The notes under the pieces are model-generated. The model was not told the DNA's origin. It worked only from the letters and a program-made list of their open reading frames with translations, and made no database searches. From IMG/VR virus record IMGVR_UViG_3300044644_001874, positions 1 to 55,381 of that record: a stretch of DNA of 55,381 nucleotides, one strand, 5' to 3'. The position numbers and the translations under genes are program-made. This stretch comes from a virus. Of the stretch, positions 7,283 through 18,400 are shown piece after piece; the first letter of the stretch is position 1, and each line of letters starts with the position of its first letter.

Positions 7283-10266
7283 TAACCGTTACAATTTATA
7301 CTTATATTTATTCCCGAGTTTAATGAAAGTGTTTCACCAATATTTCTTTCAGTACAAGTAAGACTTGTAATTGTTAATATGTTACCGTTTAAGAAAAATG
7401 TGAACCCATAATCATATAGTTGTGGAAGATATTGTATCAATGCATTTCTCCACATTGTATTAGTTGGGACATCAGTCAAACCATATCCAACATAAAACAA
7501 CTCTTTAATTATAACATCCCCACCAATTCTCAAATCAACATACCAAGTACTTTGAACTGAGTTTTGTATACAATCATTCAATGTTAACCCACTTTGGGCT
7601 AACATATTGTTAACTCTATTGGATAATATACTACTAAAATTACTAACATCAACATCTCCGTTTAACCAAGGAAATATATTAAAATCGGTGTATTCTGTAG
7701 TACAGGTATAATCAAATATACTTGAAATAATGAAACATGGATCGACAGGTACTGGTATAAATCGACATCCTCTTTGTCTTCTATAAACAAACTTCTGTCT
7801 TTGGAATATTGAATTCTCCATCCTAACTCCTGTATTCCATATTGTTGTTGCCGGAATCATTTGTTCCACTAACTTCATCCAATATGGGCCAATACCATTG
7901 ACGTAGTCAATTAATTTTTGATAGGTGTATTTGTTATTGGGTAATCCAACCGTGCTTTCCGATTCAATATATTTCCAAAAGATTGATTGTAAGATGGGAT
8001 ATCCACCTGTTTTACCATCTGTAATATATTGACGGTTTCTTACGTTAATCATATTCTCCCAAAAAGTTTGAGAAAATTCAAAAAACGTTTTCTTTTTTGG
8101 CTGTGGATTTATAAAAGTAGAATCAACTCCTCCAGGTACTGGATAACCAACTGTTAATCCTGATTCAGGTATCGGATAGTCATATCTTCTTGATTCTTCC
8201 CAAACATCATAAACTAAACCTTGTGCTGGATTCAAGAAAAGGTCTACGTTTTTAACATTCAATACTAACTTTTCATTATCAACAAAATAATAGGCATTAT
8301 AATCCGCACTATTTGAAATTCTAATTCTGTCGTCTTCTTCCAACCATGATTTATTATTATCAACCACTTTCTTAAGTTTGAACCCTTCAGTCATATATGG
8401 AAAATCTCTGAATCTATTAAGATATGGTTGTCCATAAGTGAAAGGAGTTAATTGTGATTGTATGTTAAAATTTTGACCAGTGAATACCTGACCTGTTACA
8501 ACTACCTCATCAGGACTTCTATGCGAAGGTGTTGATTCATACCATCCAGATCCTATCTGAAAGAAATAACTTTCAGTATTTTCAGGAGCTTTAGGAAACC
8601 CTTCTAAATCAACAGGGTAATCCTCCAATCTGGTGTTTACATCTTGATATGTTGCAGTTGAAGTGAACGCACTAAATGTTTGACCCTTTATCTTATAAGT
8701 TGAACCTGGAATAAAACTTGGAGTATTTTCAACATAAGTACCACCTGAAATAGCCGCCCATTGAATACCAAATTGATCCATGTTTATTTTTTGGTCAGCC
8801 AAATAGATATGTTCATTGAATTCAATTAAAGAATCGGGAGCTCCGATTAATCTTAACATAAATTCAACTGAACGTCTAGTTCCCTTAGATTTGAATAAGT
8901 AAGATGCGTTAAGAATAAGATTACGGTAGAATGCATAATTCAATTCCGTAGGTGTTAGTGCCCTAGCATAACCAGGATAGGTTGGTGTTGATGTATTTCC
9001 GAATACAGAACTTAAAAAGTCCTCATTAGTAATTGGCGAGAAATTAGAACTCCATCCAAGTGTTTGTGCCAAATTCACTAAAAGTTGTGATGGAATATCA
9101 TTAGAAGGATTGTAACTAACAGAGTTCATGTATGCCAAGGCATCTATGAATTGTTTGATTTGGTCAAAACTTCTACCATAAATTTGAAATATCTTTTCAA
9201 CTTTTTGTCCTAATGTATCAAATTCCTTCAAAGAATCTGTAACCAAAAATCTTGAGATTAAATTTGTTTTGAAGGAATCCAAATTAATCGCAATTTCCTC
9301 AAGTTGGCTCAAGTAATTCTCAAACAAAAATGACCTAATATCCAAATTCCACGGCCCATCTTTAGGCCATGTTACTTGTTGAAAATTAGTATAAAATTGT
9401 CCGGCTTCATTTTGTTGTGGCACTTGAAATACCGCAGTATACTCCGGTCTTATAAGTCGGTTTAATAAAAATTTTTGTACCTCATCAAAATCTTCAGCAA
9501 AAATTCTATCAACAACAAAATCATTTGGCCTTATTTGAAATTCTTCGTTAGATGTAGTTGCTGTCACCCCAAATGGTGAACCTGAAACAATGAATTCGAT
9601 GAATCCTGTTGTCAGTGTTTGTGATGGAGTAAATGAAACAATATTAAAAATATTGTCATTGATTGACACACAATAATCCAAATAAGTATTATACAAATTT
9701 CTATACGGAGAAACGGTTATTTCTCTTACAGATAAATTTGTTGCAGCACTTAAAGAATAATCAATATCGAATGGATTATTAATTCTACTTACATTAATAC
9801 GGAATGATGTTTCATTCAATACGGAATCATAAGATATATTAGTAGCAGTCGAACCTGTTATAAAATTATCATTGTTGAATACTATATCTAATGAAGCCGG
9901 AAATCTATGTATAATTTCAGTAATAGATACTTGAAATCTTTTACTTAAAGATCCATACATAGAAAAGTTTAGAACTTGAGACACATCATAGTTCGGATAT
10001 ACTCTGAACTGTGTCGCCATAATTCTTCTACTCTCATTAACGTCACCAATATTCAATCCCTCCAAACTTATAGGTTCAGAGAAAGCCCCAACATTAAAGG
10101 TTCTATTAACTTTTTCAGTAACCGAAGTTGTAAACTCAAAGTTACCTTGCGTGAGTCCTCCCCCTTCAACTGTTTGTAATCCTACAATATTGTCAGAGAA
10201 GGTCGCAGCACCACTACCGGGTCGTGGCGGATAAAAAAATTTAGTAGTACCTTGAGTCGTAGCCAT
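7282..10266 (-). CDS. Large tail/baseplate-periphery protein, 994 aa
   Basis: Residues about 450-475 carry a phrase (FKSKGTRRSVEFMLRLIGAP) of a type I associate with phage tail proteins that join fibres to the baseplate (gpI-like); that link is from memory and not secure. The middle is rich in Tyr, Asn and Pro. Residues about 845-994 form a C-terminal domain with VPTNTMW and NGNILTITS phrases, repeated in diverged form at the end of the SprB-repeat protein. Start (MATTQGTTKF) and stop each overlap neighbours by one base (TAATG), so it is translated in a coupled chain with the 302-aa and 711-aa genes. It may be the baseplate-proximal adaptor for the fibres encoded to its left. Unlikely to be an enzyme: no catalytic motif seen. 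Confidence 0.75.
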   Translation of the reverse strand: MATTQGTTKFFYPPRPGSGAATFSDNIVGLQTVEGGGLTQGNFEFTTSVTEKVNRTFNVGAFSEPISLEGLNIGDVNESRRIMATQFRVYPNYDVSQVLNFSMYGSLSKRFQVSITEIIHRFPASLDIVFNNDNFITGSTATNISYDSVLNETSFRINVSRINNPFDIDYSLSAATNLSVREITVSPYRNLYNTYLDYCVSINDNIFNIVSFTPSQTLTTGFIEFIVSGSPFGVTATTSNEEFQIRPNDFVVDRIFAEDFDEVQKFLLNRLIRPEYTAVFQVPQQNEAGQFYTNFQQVTWPKDGPWNLDIRSFLFENYLSQLEEIAINLDSFKTNLISRFLVTDSLKEFDTLGQKVEKIFQIYGRSFDQIKQFIDALAYMNSVSYNPSNDIPSQLLVNLAQTLGWSSNFSPITNEDFLSSVFGNTSTPTYPGYARALTPTELNYAFYRNLILNASYLFKSKGTRRSVEFMLRLIGAPDSLIEFNEHIYLADQKINMDQFGIQWAAISGGTYVENTPSFIPGSTYKIKGQTFSAFTSTATYQDVNTRLEDYPVDLEGFPKAPENTESYFFQIGSGWYESTPSHRSPDEVVVTGQVFTGQNFNIQSQLTPFTYGQPYLNRFRDFPYMTEGFKLKKVVDNNKSWLEEDDRIRISNSADYNAYYFVDNEKLVLNVKNVDLFLNPAQGLVYDVWEESRRYDYPIPESGLTVGYPVPGGVDSTFINPQPKKKTFFEFSQTFWENMINVRNRQYITDGKTGGYPILQSIFWKYIESESTVGLPNNKYTYQKLIDYVNGIGPYWMKLVEQMIPATTIWNTGVRMENSIFQRQKFVYRRQRGCRFIPVPVDPCFIISSIFDYTCTTEYTDFNIFPWLNGDVDVSNFSSILSNRVNNMLAQSGLTLNDCIQNSVQSTWYVDLRIGGDVIIKELFYVGYGLTDVPTNTMWRNALIQYLPQLYDYGFTFFLNGNILTITSLTCTERNIGETLSLNSGINISINCNG

Positions 10267-11174
10267 TAACTAGTTATATTTGTAAAGTTTTTACTGAAAT
10301 CAATATTATTACCTCTGCTTTGTCTAACCTCATAAAGAAGAGCATTAAATTGGTCTCTAATTTCGTATAGGTTGTACTGTCTGTATATGTTATCATTAGC
10401 ATCGTAGATAGTGTAGATACCATCATCGATAGATTTGGTTTGATTACCATATAGAGCAATAGCAAGAGAAGAAATATCGTACTCAACCATTTCAATCTCT
10501 ACAGATACAGGATTGAAAAAGGTATTAGTGATTATAATATTTTGGTCAGGCTGTCCAATGTACGGAGTTGCATTTGGTTTGTTTGTTGGTGATGATGACG
10601 GTGATAGTGTTAGAAATATTAGATTTGAATCTCCATCAACATATCTATATCTTATCGCCTTTTGTGTCGTGTTAACCTCATTTGTTACAACAGGCTCACA
10701 AAAGAAACTTGATGTAACAACTCTGAAGAAATTAGGTATTTTAGAACCATCAGGATTAAGATATTCAACTCTGAATCCGACTAATCCTTGAGGTACAAAT
10801 TTGTTTTGATATTGTGTAGGAACATTAGAAATGTCAATAATAATACCTTTGACGTTAGGTAACGCACTTAAAACACCACAATCACTAATTACCGTTCTGA
10901 TTTCCGCAGGTCTTATATATAATGTGTAAATTCCCAACGCATTGAATTGATTTGCGGGTAATGTTAAATTGTAAAGTCCCCCCAATACTTCAACACCAGC
11001 GTTTCCTCCTGTTTCAGAGTTTGCGAAGTAGGGTCTCAATATAGTTTGAGCGTCCAACTTTGTTAAAACAAATTGGTCTGTAACGTCCCTTGTGGGCGTA
11101 AAATTAAGAATTATCTCTACATCAGCGGGACTAACGTCTGATGGTCTTATTGTTCCATAGCTCCCAATTGCCAT
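10266..11174 (-). CDS. Hypothetical tail-cluster protein, 302 aa
   Basis: Starts MAIGSYGTIRPSDVSPADVE; ATG 11174 lies three bases after the stop of the HNH endonuclease gene. The sequence is Asn/Tyr/Ile rich, with no signal peptide, membrane segment or enzyme motif. The C-terminal third (YTIYDANDNIYRQYNLYEIR) is polar. Its stop overlaps the start of the 994-aa gene as TAATG. By position it belongs to the structural tail cluster; I do not recognise the family. Confidence 0.75.
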   Translation of the reverse strand: MAIGSYGTIRPSDVSPADVEIILNFTPTRDVTDQFVLTKLDAQTILRPYFANSETGGNAGVEVLGGLYNLTLPANQFNALGIYTLYIRPAEIRTVISDCGVLSALPNVKGIIIDISNVPTQYQNKFVPQGLVGFRVEYLNPDGSKIPNFFRVVTSSFFCEPVVTNEVNTTQKAIRYRYVDGDSNLIFLTLSPSSSPTNKPNATPYIGQPDQNIIITNTFFNPVSVEIEMVEYDISSLAIALYGNQTKSIDDGIYTIYDANDNIYRQYNLYEIRDQFNALLYEVRQSRGNNIDFSKNFTNITS

Positions 11175-11176
11175 TA

Positions 11177-11821
11177 TTATGTCGCTTGTTTAATTAATTT
11201 ATTTCCTTTTCTTAAGTTATCTTCAGCCCACAAAGGTTGAAGATTGGTATAATGACACAATTTATAAATTTCATCTTCTGTTTTTGCAGAGGATAAAGGT
11301 ATAATGTGGTCAATATGCCATTCCCCATAATTACCCCAAGACATCCCTTGAAAAAATTGTTTTTCGAGGTGTTCTTTCAATTCTTTCGGAGTAATGCCGA
11401 CCAAATCGAAAGTTTTATTTGACTTAATTATACTCTTATTTTTCAAAAATTTGTTCAATCTCTTTCTAACATTAAAAGCCAATTTGAATAATGGTTCGTT
11501 TTTTCTTCTATCCACCATATATTGGTTATATTTTTCAGTGTTTTTACTTCTCCACTTCAAAGTGTATTGAACTGCCTTTTCTCTATTTTCCTCATTCCAT
11601 TTTTTTAATGTGGAATCACGTTTATCTTTGTTTTTTATAGACCATTTTTTTTGATATTCAGGATTATCCTTATATCTTTTTTTACTATATTCACGATATT
11701 TTTCTGAATTATTCAAATATTTAATTCTATCGTATTCCTTTGTACACAGTTTACAGGATCCTCTACCTTTATTAAAATCTTCGAATGGTTTTTCAATATT
11801 ACATTTACTACAAACTTTCAT
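11177..11821 (-). CDS. Free-standing HNH homing endonuclease
   Basis: 214 residues. An N-terminal zinc finger (C4, C7, C23, C26 in MKVCSKCNIEKPFEDF...CKLC) is followed by a highly basic region with repeated Tyr/Trp/Lys units (about 28-115), then a C-terminal HNH nuclease motif: HIDHIIPL (H169, D171, H172), TNLQPLW (N193) and NLRKGNK (N202). All expected HNH residues are present, so it looks active. It lies between two otherwise tightly packed tail genes and has its own TATTTAT motif only 5 nt before the ATG, like T4 free-standing homing endonucleases that bring their own promoter. It would cut a cognate site in related phages lacking it; the target is unknown. Lys-rich composition differs from the Thr/Asn-rich neighbours, fitting horizontal arrival. 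Confidence 0.92.
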   Translation of the reverse strand: MKVCSKCNIEKPFEDFNKGRGSCKLCTKEYDRIKYLNNSEKYREYSKKRYKDNPEYQKKWSIKNKDKRDSTLKKWNEENREKAVQYTLKWRSKNTEKYNQYMVDRRKNEPLFKLAFNVRKRLNKFLKNKSIIKSNKTFDLVGITPKELKEHLEKQFFQGMSWGNYGEWHIDHIIPLSSAKTEDEIYKLCHYTNLQPLWAEDNLRKGNKLIKQAT

Positions 11822-11826
11822 CTTCT

Positions 11827-11833
11827 ATAAATA
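11827..11833 (-). promoter_or_regulatory. TATTTAT late-promoter-like motif
   Basis: The minus strand reads AGTATTTATAGAAG and then ATG 11821, a gap of only 5 nt. If this is a promoter core, the transcript would be leaderless or nearly so. Confidence 0.4.
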
Positions 11834-11848
11834 CTTTATTTCCTTTTT

Positions 11849-12943
11849 TCAATTAGTACTTTCTTTATTAACTACGTTAAAGAATCCATATCCATAGTTA
11901 ATCATATCTCCCAAATTGTCAACCTCACCCAATCTCATAACTCTTTCATAAGCACTATTTTTTCCTCTTTCAACAAATACGTTGGTTTGTATTTGTGCTT
12001 GGTCAATTACTTTTAGAAGAACTTCTTCTTTAGTAATAGGTTGTGCCGTCAAATTATTTGAAGTTAGTCCAGATGATTGTTGGAAAAATATTGTAGTCCC
12101 ATCATTATAATCATAGTAATGAACTCCAGTAATTGTATAGGCAGTGTACACAGGATTTATATCTGATATTGCCCCCCATATTTGTCCATTACTGATTACA
12201 GGAACTCCAACTCGGAATTTTGGACTACCGTACAATGCCAGTTCATTTATTCTCGATCTGGTATTACCCGAAACTGTAAATGGAACCGTGACATAATTAT
12301 TTGATGTTTGTGCCGAAACTACATTCACAGCATCTCCTGAAAAAATATAGTTATATGATACAGGAGTATTAATCCAGTTACCAGCACTAGGTATGAAAAA
12401 AGATTCACCATTTGGGTTGTAAATAACAACATCAGTGAAAGGTACGTTGATTTTCTTAGAAACTTTTGTCACACCCCACGGATTTGTTTGTTCCAATGTT
12501 ATGGTATATTGTTTAATTGCCGTTGGGTAAGTATGACTTATTGAATTAGGGGTATAACTTGTTATTGTTTGTTTTGGACTACCGTCCCCCCAATCTACTT
12601 TATACGCAGATAGTTCCAAAAACTTTTGAAATTCATCAGAAGTATTGTAAATATTCCAAACGTATGGACTATTTGTAGTTGATGAAAATATAAAATTGGT
12701 AACTACATCTTTTTGTAGTACCGCTCCATCGAATGGACTATAGTATCCCGCATCAACCGCAGTTTGTCTTAATAATATAGGCACCGATAAATTGGTTAAC
12801 AAAGAAGTACCACTAGGCCCCGAACTAACAACTTGTGTCATAGCAGAATAAACCCCAACAGGAGTACCACTGTAATTTACAACGGATAAATCCCTGGCAA
12901 CATTCTCAGGTGAGACAATAAATCTATAAGTATCCTGTGACAT
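11849..12943 (-). CDS. PKD-domain tail protein, 364 aa
   Basis: Residues about 110-170 show a PKD-type beta-sandwich pattern: VDWGDGSPKQ, then ISHTYPTAIKQYTITLE and a following NPWG turn. PKD folds serve as spacers or sugar- and protein-binding modules in many surface and virion proteins. The C-terminal part (VFVERGKNSAYERVMRLGEV) is more charged and possibly helical, which could be the attachment end. Its start overlaps the stop of the 276-aa gene (TAATG). No catalytic motif. A fibre or baseplate-periphery role is inferred from neighbours. Confidence 0.75.
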   Translation of the reverse strand: MSQDTYRFIVSPENVARDLSVVNYSGTPVGVYSAMTQVVSSGPSGTSLLTNLSVPILLRQTAVDAGYYSPFDGAVLQKDVVTNFIFSSTTNSPYVWNIYNTSDEFQKFLELSAYKVDWGDGSPKQTITSYTPNSISHTYPTAIKQYTITLEQTNPWGVTKVSKKINVPFTDVVIYNPNGESFFIPSAGNWINTPVSYNYIFSGDAVNVVSAQTSNNYVTVPFTVSGNTRSRINELALYGSPKFRVGVPVISNGQIWGAISDINPVYTAYTITGVHYYDYNDGTTIFFQQSSGLTSNNLTAQPITKEEVLLKVIDQAQIQTNVFVERGKNSAYERVMRLGEVDNLGDMINYGYGFFNVVNKESTN

Positions 12944-13773
12944 TATTGTGGAGGGTTTACATATTCATACCATTTTATGGGAATGTTGGTTCCCAACCTT
13001 TGTCCACTCGTATTTAACACTTGGTAAGTTTGTGTTTCATAATCAAGTTTAACCGTATAATATAAAAATTGTGTGTTATCAAAAGCATATTTATTTCCTG
13101 TCAAATAAACCTGAGGGCCATTTGTCAAGTCCAATGGATTTGTGCCTCTACCTGTCATCATTCTTGTGAATTGTCCAGTTTTAGCATTGAAAAACTTTGC
13201 AGACATATAGAATGTATTGATATTAAGAAAATTTCTTTTCTTTAACCAATAGATAAAAAACCCTTCTTTATCTCCAACATAATCCAAAATAAACTGTGGT
13301 TTTCTAATATTAACCATAGTTCTCTGCATTTGAGTTTCCATCATTAATCCTTGTTGAGTTGGCAATATTATCGTAAGATAATTTGTTTGTTGTTTCTCAT
13401 CAGGAGTATCGTAAAAATCCAACTTGAAAAATGAATTGGAAAATACGTTATCATAATAATATACTTCTTGTGGTGTAAATCCTTCACTTAAATAATTGAT
13501 TCTCCAATTACTCAGGTCATTCAGAGACCCTCCAGAATAAAAATAAAATTCATAATTGATTAATGTATCATTCGTAGTTCCTGTAGCAGGTGCGTGAGCA
13601 AATCTTGAAACCTCAAAATCTCTACCGTCACCAATGACTTCTTTAATTACTTTGGTTTCATACTCATCAATAGCCAAGTCCAATCCCAAATAATCCCACT
13701 TGAGTTCTACAGGTATGTTGATTTGTTTGTCAACACCAACATCTTGTCTAATTACAAATCTATTCACACTCAT
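12943..13773 (-). CDS. Hypothetical tail-cluster protein, 276 aa
   Basis: Starts MSVNRFVIRQDVGVDKQINI. The N-terminal phrase GVDKQINIPVELKWDYL resembles the opening of the 1617-aa protein two genes upstream (GINKSINVQLDQEFEFLEIL), suggesting a shared docking segment. The rest is Tyr/Phe/Asn rich with no recognised domain. It overlaps the upstream 565-aa gene by 14 bases and the downstream 364-aa gene by one base, so it is part of a coupled four-gene set. Confidence 0.72.
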   Translation of the reverse strand: MSVNRFVIRQDVGVDKQINIPVELKWDYLGLDLAIDEYETKVIKEVIGDGRDFEVSRFAHAPATGTTNDTLINYEFYFYSGGSLNDLSNWRINYLSEGFTPQEVYYYDNVFSNSFFKLDFYDTPDEKQQTNYLTIILPTQQGLMMETQMQRTMVNIRKPQFILDYVGDKEGFFIYWLKKRNFLNINTFYMSAKFFNAKTGQFTRMMTGRGTNPLDLTNGPQVYLTGNKYAFDNTQFLYYTVKLDYETQTYQVLNTSGQRLGTNIPIKWYEYVNPPQ

Positions 13774-15457
13774 CTATTAGTGGTTTTATTGCGAAGTCAA
13801 ATCCGTCAAGATTATCGTTATAATTTATTCCTTCAGGAATCAATCTAAAAATCGCCTGAGTATAAGGATAATGGGCTGAGTTTAAGTAAGGATAATCTAC
13901 ACCACGTCCCAAGTTGTCTATAAACCCATAGGTATAAATATCCCTCCATCGAAACTCTTGGTCGGTAGTTGAATAAAATGCCCAACTCGGAACATTGTCA
14001 ATTTCCCCAAGTTCCGCAGTTTCAATATAATCCGAAAACACTTTCAATACCATTGAGTTATGGGGTTTATAATAATAACCTGGTGAGTTCGTAGAAAAAT
14101 TGTTTGTTGTTTGGAATACCGTTTGATTGAACTTTATCTTATGGTAATATGGTGATACAACACGTTCAACTTGTTCATAGTCATTCCACTCACAGAAATC
14201 ACCGTCCATTATATCACCAGGTTTCAAATCTAAATTATAATTAAATGTTTTTGTCGCACCATTGGTGAGAGTATATGCTGAAACAGGTATGTTTGTATTT
14301 GACCTTTGATTATTCAAATCCCACCAAGGAGTTGGAGTTTTTGCCAAATTGAACCCCCACCCTTGTTTCAATCCAACACTATTGAATGGTTGATTAAAAT
14401 ATCCTGAATATCCTTTATTAACTATTGTTAAACTAATTTCATTCAATGGTCTTTTTTGATTATCCAACAAACCCGCAAAGTTCAAGTCATAGTTAGATGT
14501 TACGTCATAAGTGTTACTACTTGTCTTTTGAGATATTCTTGTAACATTGTTTGGTGTTATCGAACTATATTCAAGTTTCCTCTCTTCACCAAACACATTT
14601 TTTTCAAATCCCGCCTTAGTAATTGCAAGGTCAGTAAGGTTAGTTAAGACCTTATATTTCTTAACATAATATTTAGATCTTGTTTCTGTTAAGTTGTCGG
14701 GATTAATAACTCTTCTAAATGTTCCAATTGTCCCGTTATTAAATGTAGAACCTGTAAATCCAATATTAAATAAGTTGAACACATGTTTGTCACTTCCATA
14801 TAATCCATTACCAATAGAATAAACTTGGAATATGTTAGACCCACGATAGGTTAACGATAATTCCACATATTGTCCTATCGTCAAACCATGAGGGGCAATA
14901 CAAATAAAAGAAACCAAACCATTACCATTCTGAGTATTATTTACGATTGAGAATGGTATTCCACTTGAAGCAATCCAATTCACATCATTGTTACTCGTGG
15001 AGTAATATGTTAGTTGTCTATCACTATCATTTTCATAAGGGTAGGTCAAATAGTACATCCAGTTATATGTGTAAGCACTCTTTGCTTTGTATTGAAAATG
15101 ACTATCTCCTATATTAGGTCTATAAAAATCGAATTCATAATATTGCGGAAATCCTCTCCATATTCCACTTTGTTTTGAATTTGCTGGATCACTATAGTAT
15201 AAATTATATTGGAAAGGTAAATAAGTTGTAGTACCTGTATAGGTGTTATCATACAAGTATGTTATCTTAAATGTTGGTCTAAATATTGTACTTTCTTGTC
15301 TTTCATCGTCATAAATCTGAGCAAGATTTAACGTAGATGTCCTATCGTACTCAGTGAGTTCTTGACTTTGCTCTTGAAGAGTCAAAGATATTTCCTCGTC
15401 TAATGAAGGAGCACCCTTATATCTAAGTCCACTTGGTATTATCGTATACTTATTCAT
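13760..15457 (-). CDS. Hypothetical large tail-cluster protein, 565 aa
   Basis: Starts MNKYTIIPSGLRYKGAPSLD. Tyr, Asn and Thr are very abundant, there is no signal peptide or hydrophobic helix, and no enzyme motif was seen. The start overlaps the end of the 1617-aa gene by 8 bases and the end overlaps the next gene by 14, indicating coupled translation and probably roughly equal amounts. The composition fits a beta-rich virion protein; I do not recognise the family. Confidence 0.72.
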   Translation of the reverse strand: MNKYTIIPSGLRYKGAPSLDEEISLTLQEQSQELTEYDRTSTLNLAQIYDDERQESTIFRPTFKITYLYDNTYTGTTTYLPFQYNLYYSDPANSKQSGIWRGFPQYYEFDFYRPNIGDSHFQYKAKSAYTYNWMYYLTYPYENDSDRQLTYYSTSNNDVNWIASSGIPFSIVNNTQNGNGLVSFICIAPHGLTIGQYVELSLTYRGSNIFQVYSIGNGLYGSDKHVFNLFNIGFTGSTFNNGTIGTFRRVINPDNLTETRSKYYVKKYKVLTNLTDLAITKAGFEKNVFGEERKLEYSSITPNNVTRISQKTSSNTYDVTSNYDLNFAGLLDNQKRPLNEISLTIVNKGYSGYFNQPFNSVGLKQGWGFNLAKTPTPWWDLNNQRSNTNIPVSAYTLTNGATKTFNYNLDLKPGDIMDGDFCEWNDYEQVERVVSPYYHKIKFNQTVFQTTNNFSTNSPGYYYKPHNSMVLKVFSDYIETAELGEIDNVPSWAFYSTTDQEFRWRDIYTYGFIDNLGRGVDYPYLNSAHYPYTQAIFRLIPEGINYNDNLDGFDFAIKPLIDECE

Positions 15458-18400
15458 CTACAGAATACTTAGTCTTAAATTTATCCAAAGCGGTTTCACC
15501 GACTATGGTTCCAAAATAAAATTGGTAAGGAGCACCTACCACAAATTTTTGTTTCAACGCTCCTGTTGATTTATATTGACCATCTCCAACAGTTCCATCA
15601 ACATTAAAAATATACCCACGTGCGTTCAAGTCATTGGATTCTGAATTGTCACTATAGAAATATGGTGTGTCGGAGGCATACCTATCTAACGATTGGTACC
15701 TAACATTTTGAACAATATCCGATTGTGAAGTTGCCCATGTGTTAAATTGATCTCCAAAAATAAGCTTAGTATTATTCAATTTCCATTGGTAGAAAGGTAC
15801 AACTTGAGATTTAATTCCGTAAGGATATGGATAATACCCAATATCATCAGTACCTCTAAAATTAATTCTACCAGGTGTTAAATAATCTTTGGTTTGTAAA
15901 TCCTCTGTGGTCGATGAAAACCAAACCGCTATTGTAGGATTCTTCGCGGTTCCAAGAATTTGCGTTGGTTGATTTGTTGCACCAGTTAGAACATCATAAT
16001 ACTCAGGTGAAAAATTAATATTACCTATTTCGCTGTTGATAGACATCAGTTGTGCCAAATCTCCATCAATTCTTAATTCCGGTCTTGAAAATAGTTGATT
16101 TATACCGTTATCTCCTAAAGGTATTAATTGCTCTAAGAAATTTTCGTCAGTAATTCTTGACACCACAAACAAATTTACTAAGTCGGAAGTATCTCCATAA
16201 CTTGTAGGATTTATGTTAGGAATAATATATCCTTTTGTTGTTGGGTCAAATGTAATTTCTGAGTAGAATATATCCTTCATACCCATGTTAACTAAAGTGG
16301 TTGGAAACAACAAATTCAATTCATTTACTCTTCCATCATTATTTGTTCGTTTTCCAACAAAGGTGTTTGTAATCTCATTGTAAGGACTACTTCTGTAATA
16401 GAAATTATTACTATCTGTGTTGAAATAAACAACGTCCTTACAATATTCCACTTTACCCACTTTATTTTGTTTATTATAGAAGGTGTCAACTTGTATTGGG
16501 AACATATAAAGAGTTCCATTAACCCAATTATTCATAAATGATTGAGCGAGAACCCCCCTGCACAGTCCATAAAAGAATCTGAATCTATATGCCCATTCAT
16601 TAAAGTTCGAAAGGTCTTTTCCTAAATCAGCTAAGGGTCTTCTTAAAAACAAATAACAACCTTTATACACATTGTCCTTTGTAGTACACTCTTGGTTTAT
16701 CTTGAAATTGTCACCAAATCCTTCATAACAATCTAACCCAACCATATTTTCACAACTAAATGTTGAGAACACAGTTAAATTATTTGGTAGTCCATCAAGA
16801 TCCTCAGTTGGTATCTCAGCTCCCGTTGTATATGATGCCAAATCTAATGGTTGATCAAGGTCAGGAATACTGTAAAAAATAAAATTATTATTTTGTTGAA
16901 GTAATGCCGGATTAGTTTCCCACGAACTACCATTCAATACATCGGATGATGGTAATCTATCAGTCCTCATAACATTGTTATTTTTGGAGGAGATTGGCAT
17001 CGGATTTGCTAATAACCGAGGATACCCGTTTGGTGTAAAATATTGATATCTAACATCATTATAATTGAAATTGACTGCAAATATTGCCGCGAATACCGCC
17101 GCTACTGCCGCTCCAATTAGGAGGATAGTTATTATTGGGAAAAAAGGCGCAAGAGCCACGAATGGTAATAAAGTTGCCCCCACTCCAGCAGATGCTCCCA
17201 AAACTACAACAGATAATGGGTCTAAAGAAAACGCAGTAATATTAGAGAAAATATAAGATGCTCCCGAAACATCTTCAGCCTCATCATATTTAGCAGAATT
17301 TTGATTTGAAGAATAAAAGTCATTGTTGGTTTTACTAACCATAGTAGTGACTCCTCCAATATTTTTAGGACTCAACCTGTTGTTATTAGAAGTAGCATCC
17401 AAACTTCCATAATAACCTACAGTAGATGTCGTAAATCCAGAAAAATCATTTCCAGCCTCAAAGAAATACGATGGATAAAACATACCATTTTGGGTAAATG
17501 GTTGTACTGATATATTAGTTTGAGTTAATTTTTGTATCGGTATATTTAATCTTGTTTGGGCAGTAATCGTTAATCCAGGGTCATCAATATTTTTTCCAAA
17601 TATTCTTCCAAGTCGATATTCATTTGTATATTTTGGAGAATACGGGTCAACCCCCCTTTGTAAAATAAGAATATACTGATTTTCAATATCACTGAAAGCA
17701 TTCAAAGGACTAATAAGAAAATCCTTATCGTTTCTACGATACCCTCTCAACCTTTTTTTAGCTAAAATTAATCGTGATGGTGCGGCTAATACATTTGGAA
17801 AAGTTTCTAATTCCCCTAAATTCCATATTTTAATAGCGTCTGAAACAGTAATTGCCGTTACGACTTGGTAGTATTCTCTGTCTTGTGGATATGATTGTCT
17901 TGTTATGGTGCTTCCCGTTGGTAATGAATATAAAACAGTTTGGTCAGATGTTTGAGTTACAGCATAGTCAACATTAACAGACGTTGCCGCCTGAATTGTA
18001 GTACCGGTAACACCATTAACAACACCATTTTCAGTTTGAGCAGTATATAAAAAGTTTTTATCTGTTGTTGTTGCCGGATTTACAGATGTTAATAATTGAC
18101 CTGAGTCATAAAACTGGTTTGATAAAACTGTAATTGTATTATCAAAGTGGAATTTACCAAAGTTTGAACTCTGAGCAAAAGTAACTTTTATTTTATTCAG
18201 ATTATCAAAATATGATTTTCTAGTATTAAATATATTGATTCGTTCTCCAACAGTTAAACTTTCAGAAAAAGCGAAATGCTTATCTTCATCTGACTCATCA
18301 GATAAAAATCTTACAACAGATGATTTTGGAGTTTTGAAAATATCCAAGTCAGATACTGAGTCGTTATTACCTGCGATTGCTTGTGCAAAAATTGAAGATT

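Noticed and set aside
10274-10495. 73-aa minus-strand frame with a hydrophobic start inside the 302-aa gene
   Set aside because: Fully contained in another frame of a well-coupled gene; no start signal of its own.
2809-11174. Diversity-generating retroelement acting on the fibre genes
   Set aside because: No reverse transcriptase gene and no template/variable repeat pair with adenine-specific changes seen in this window.
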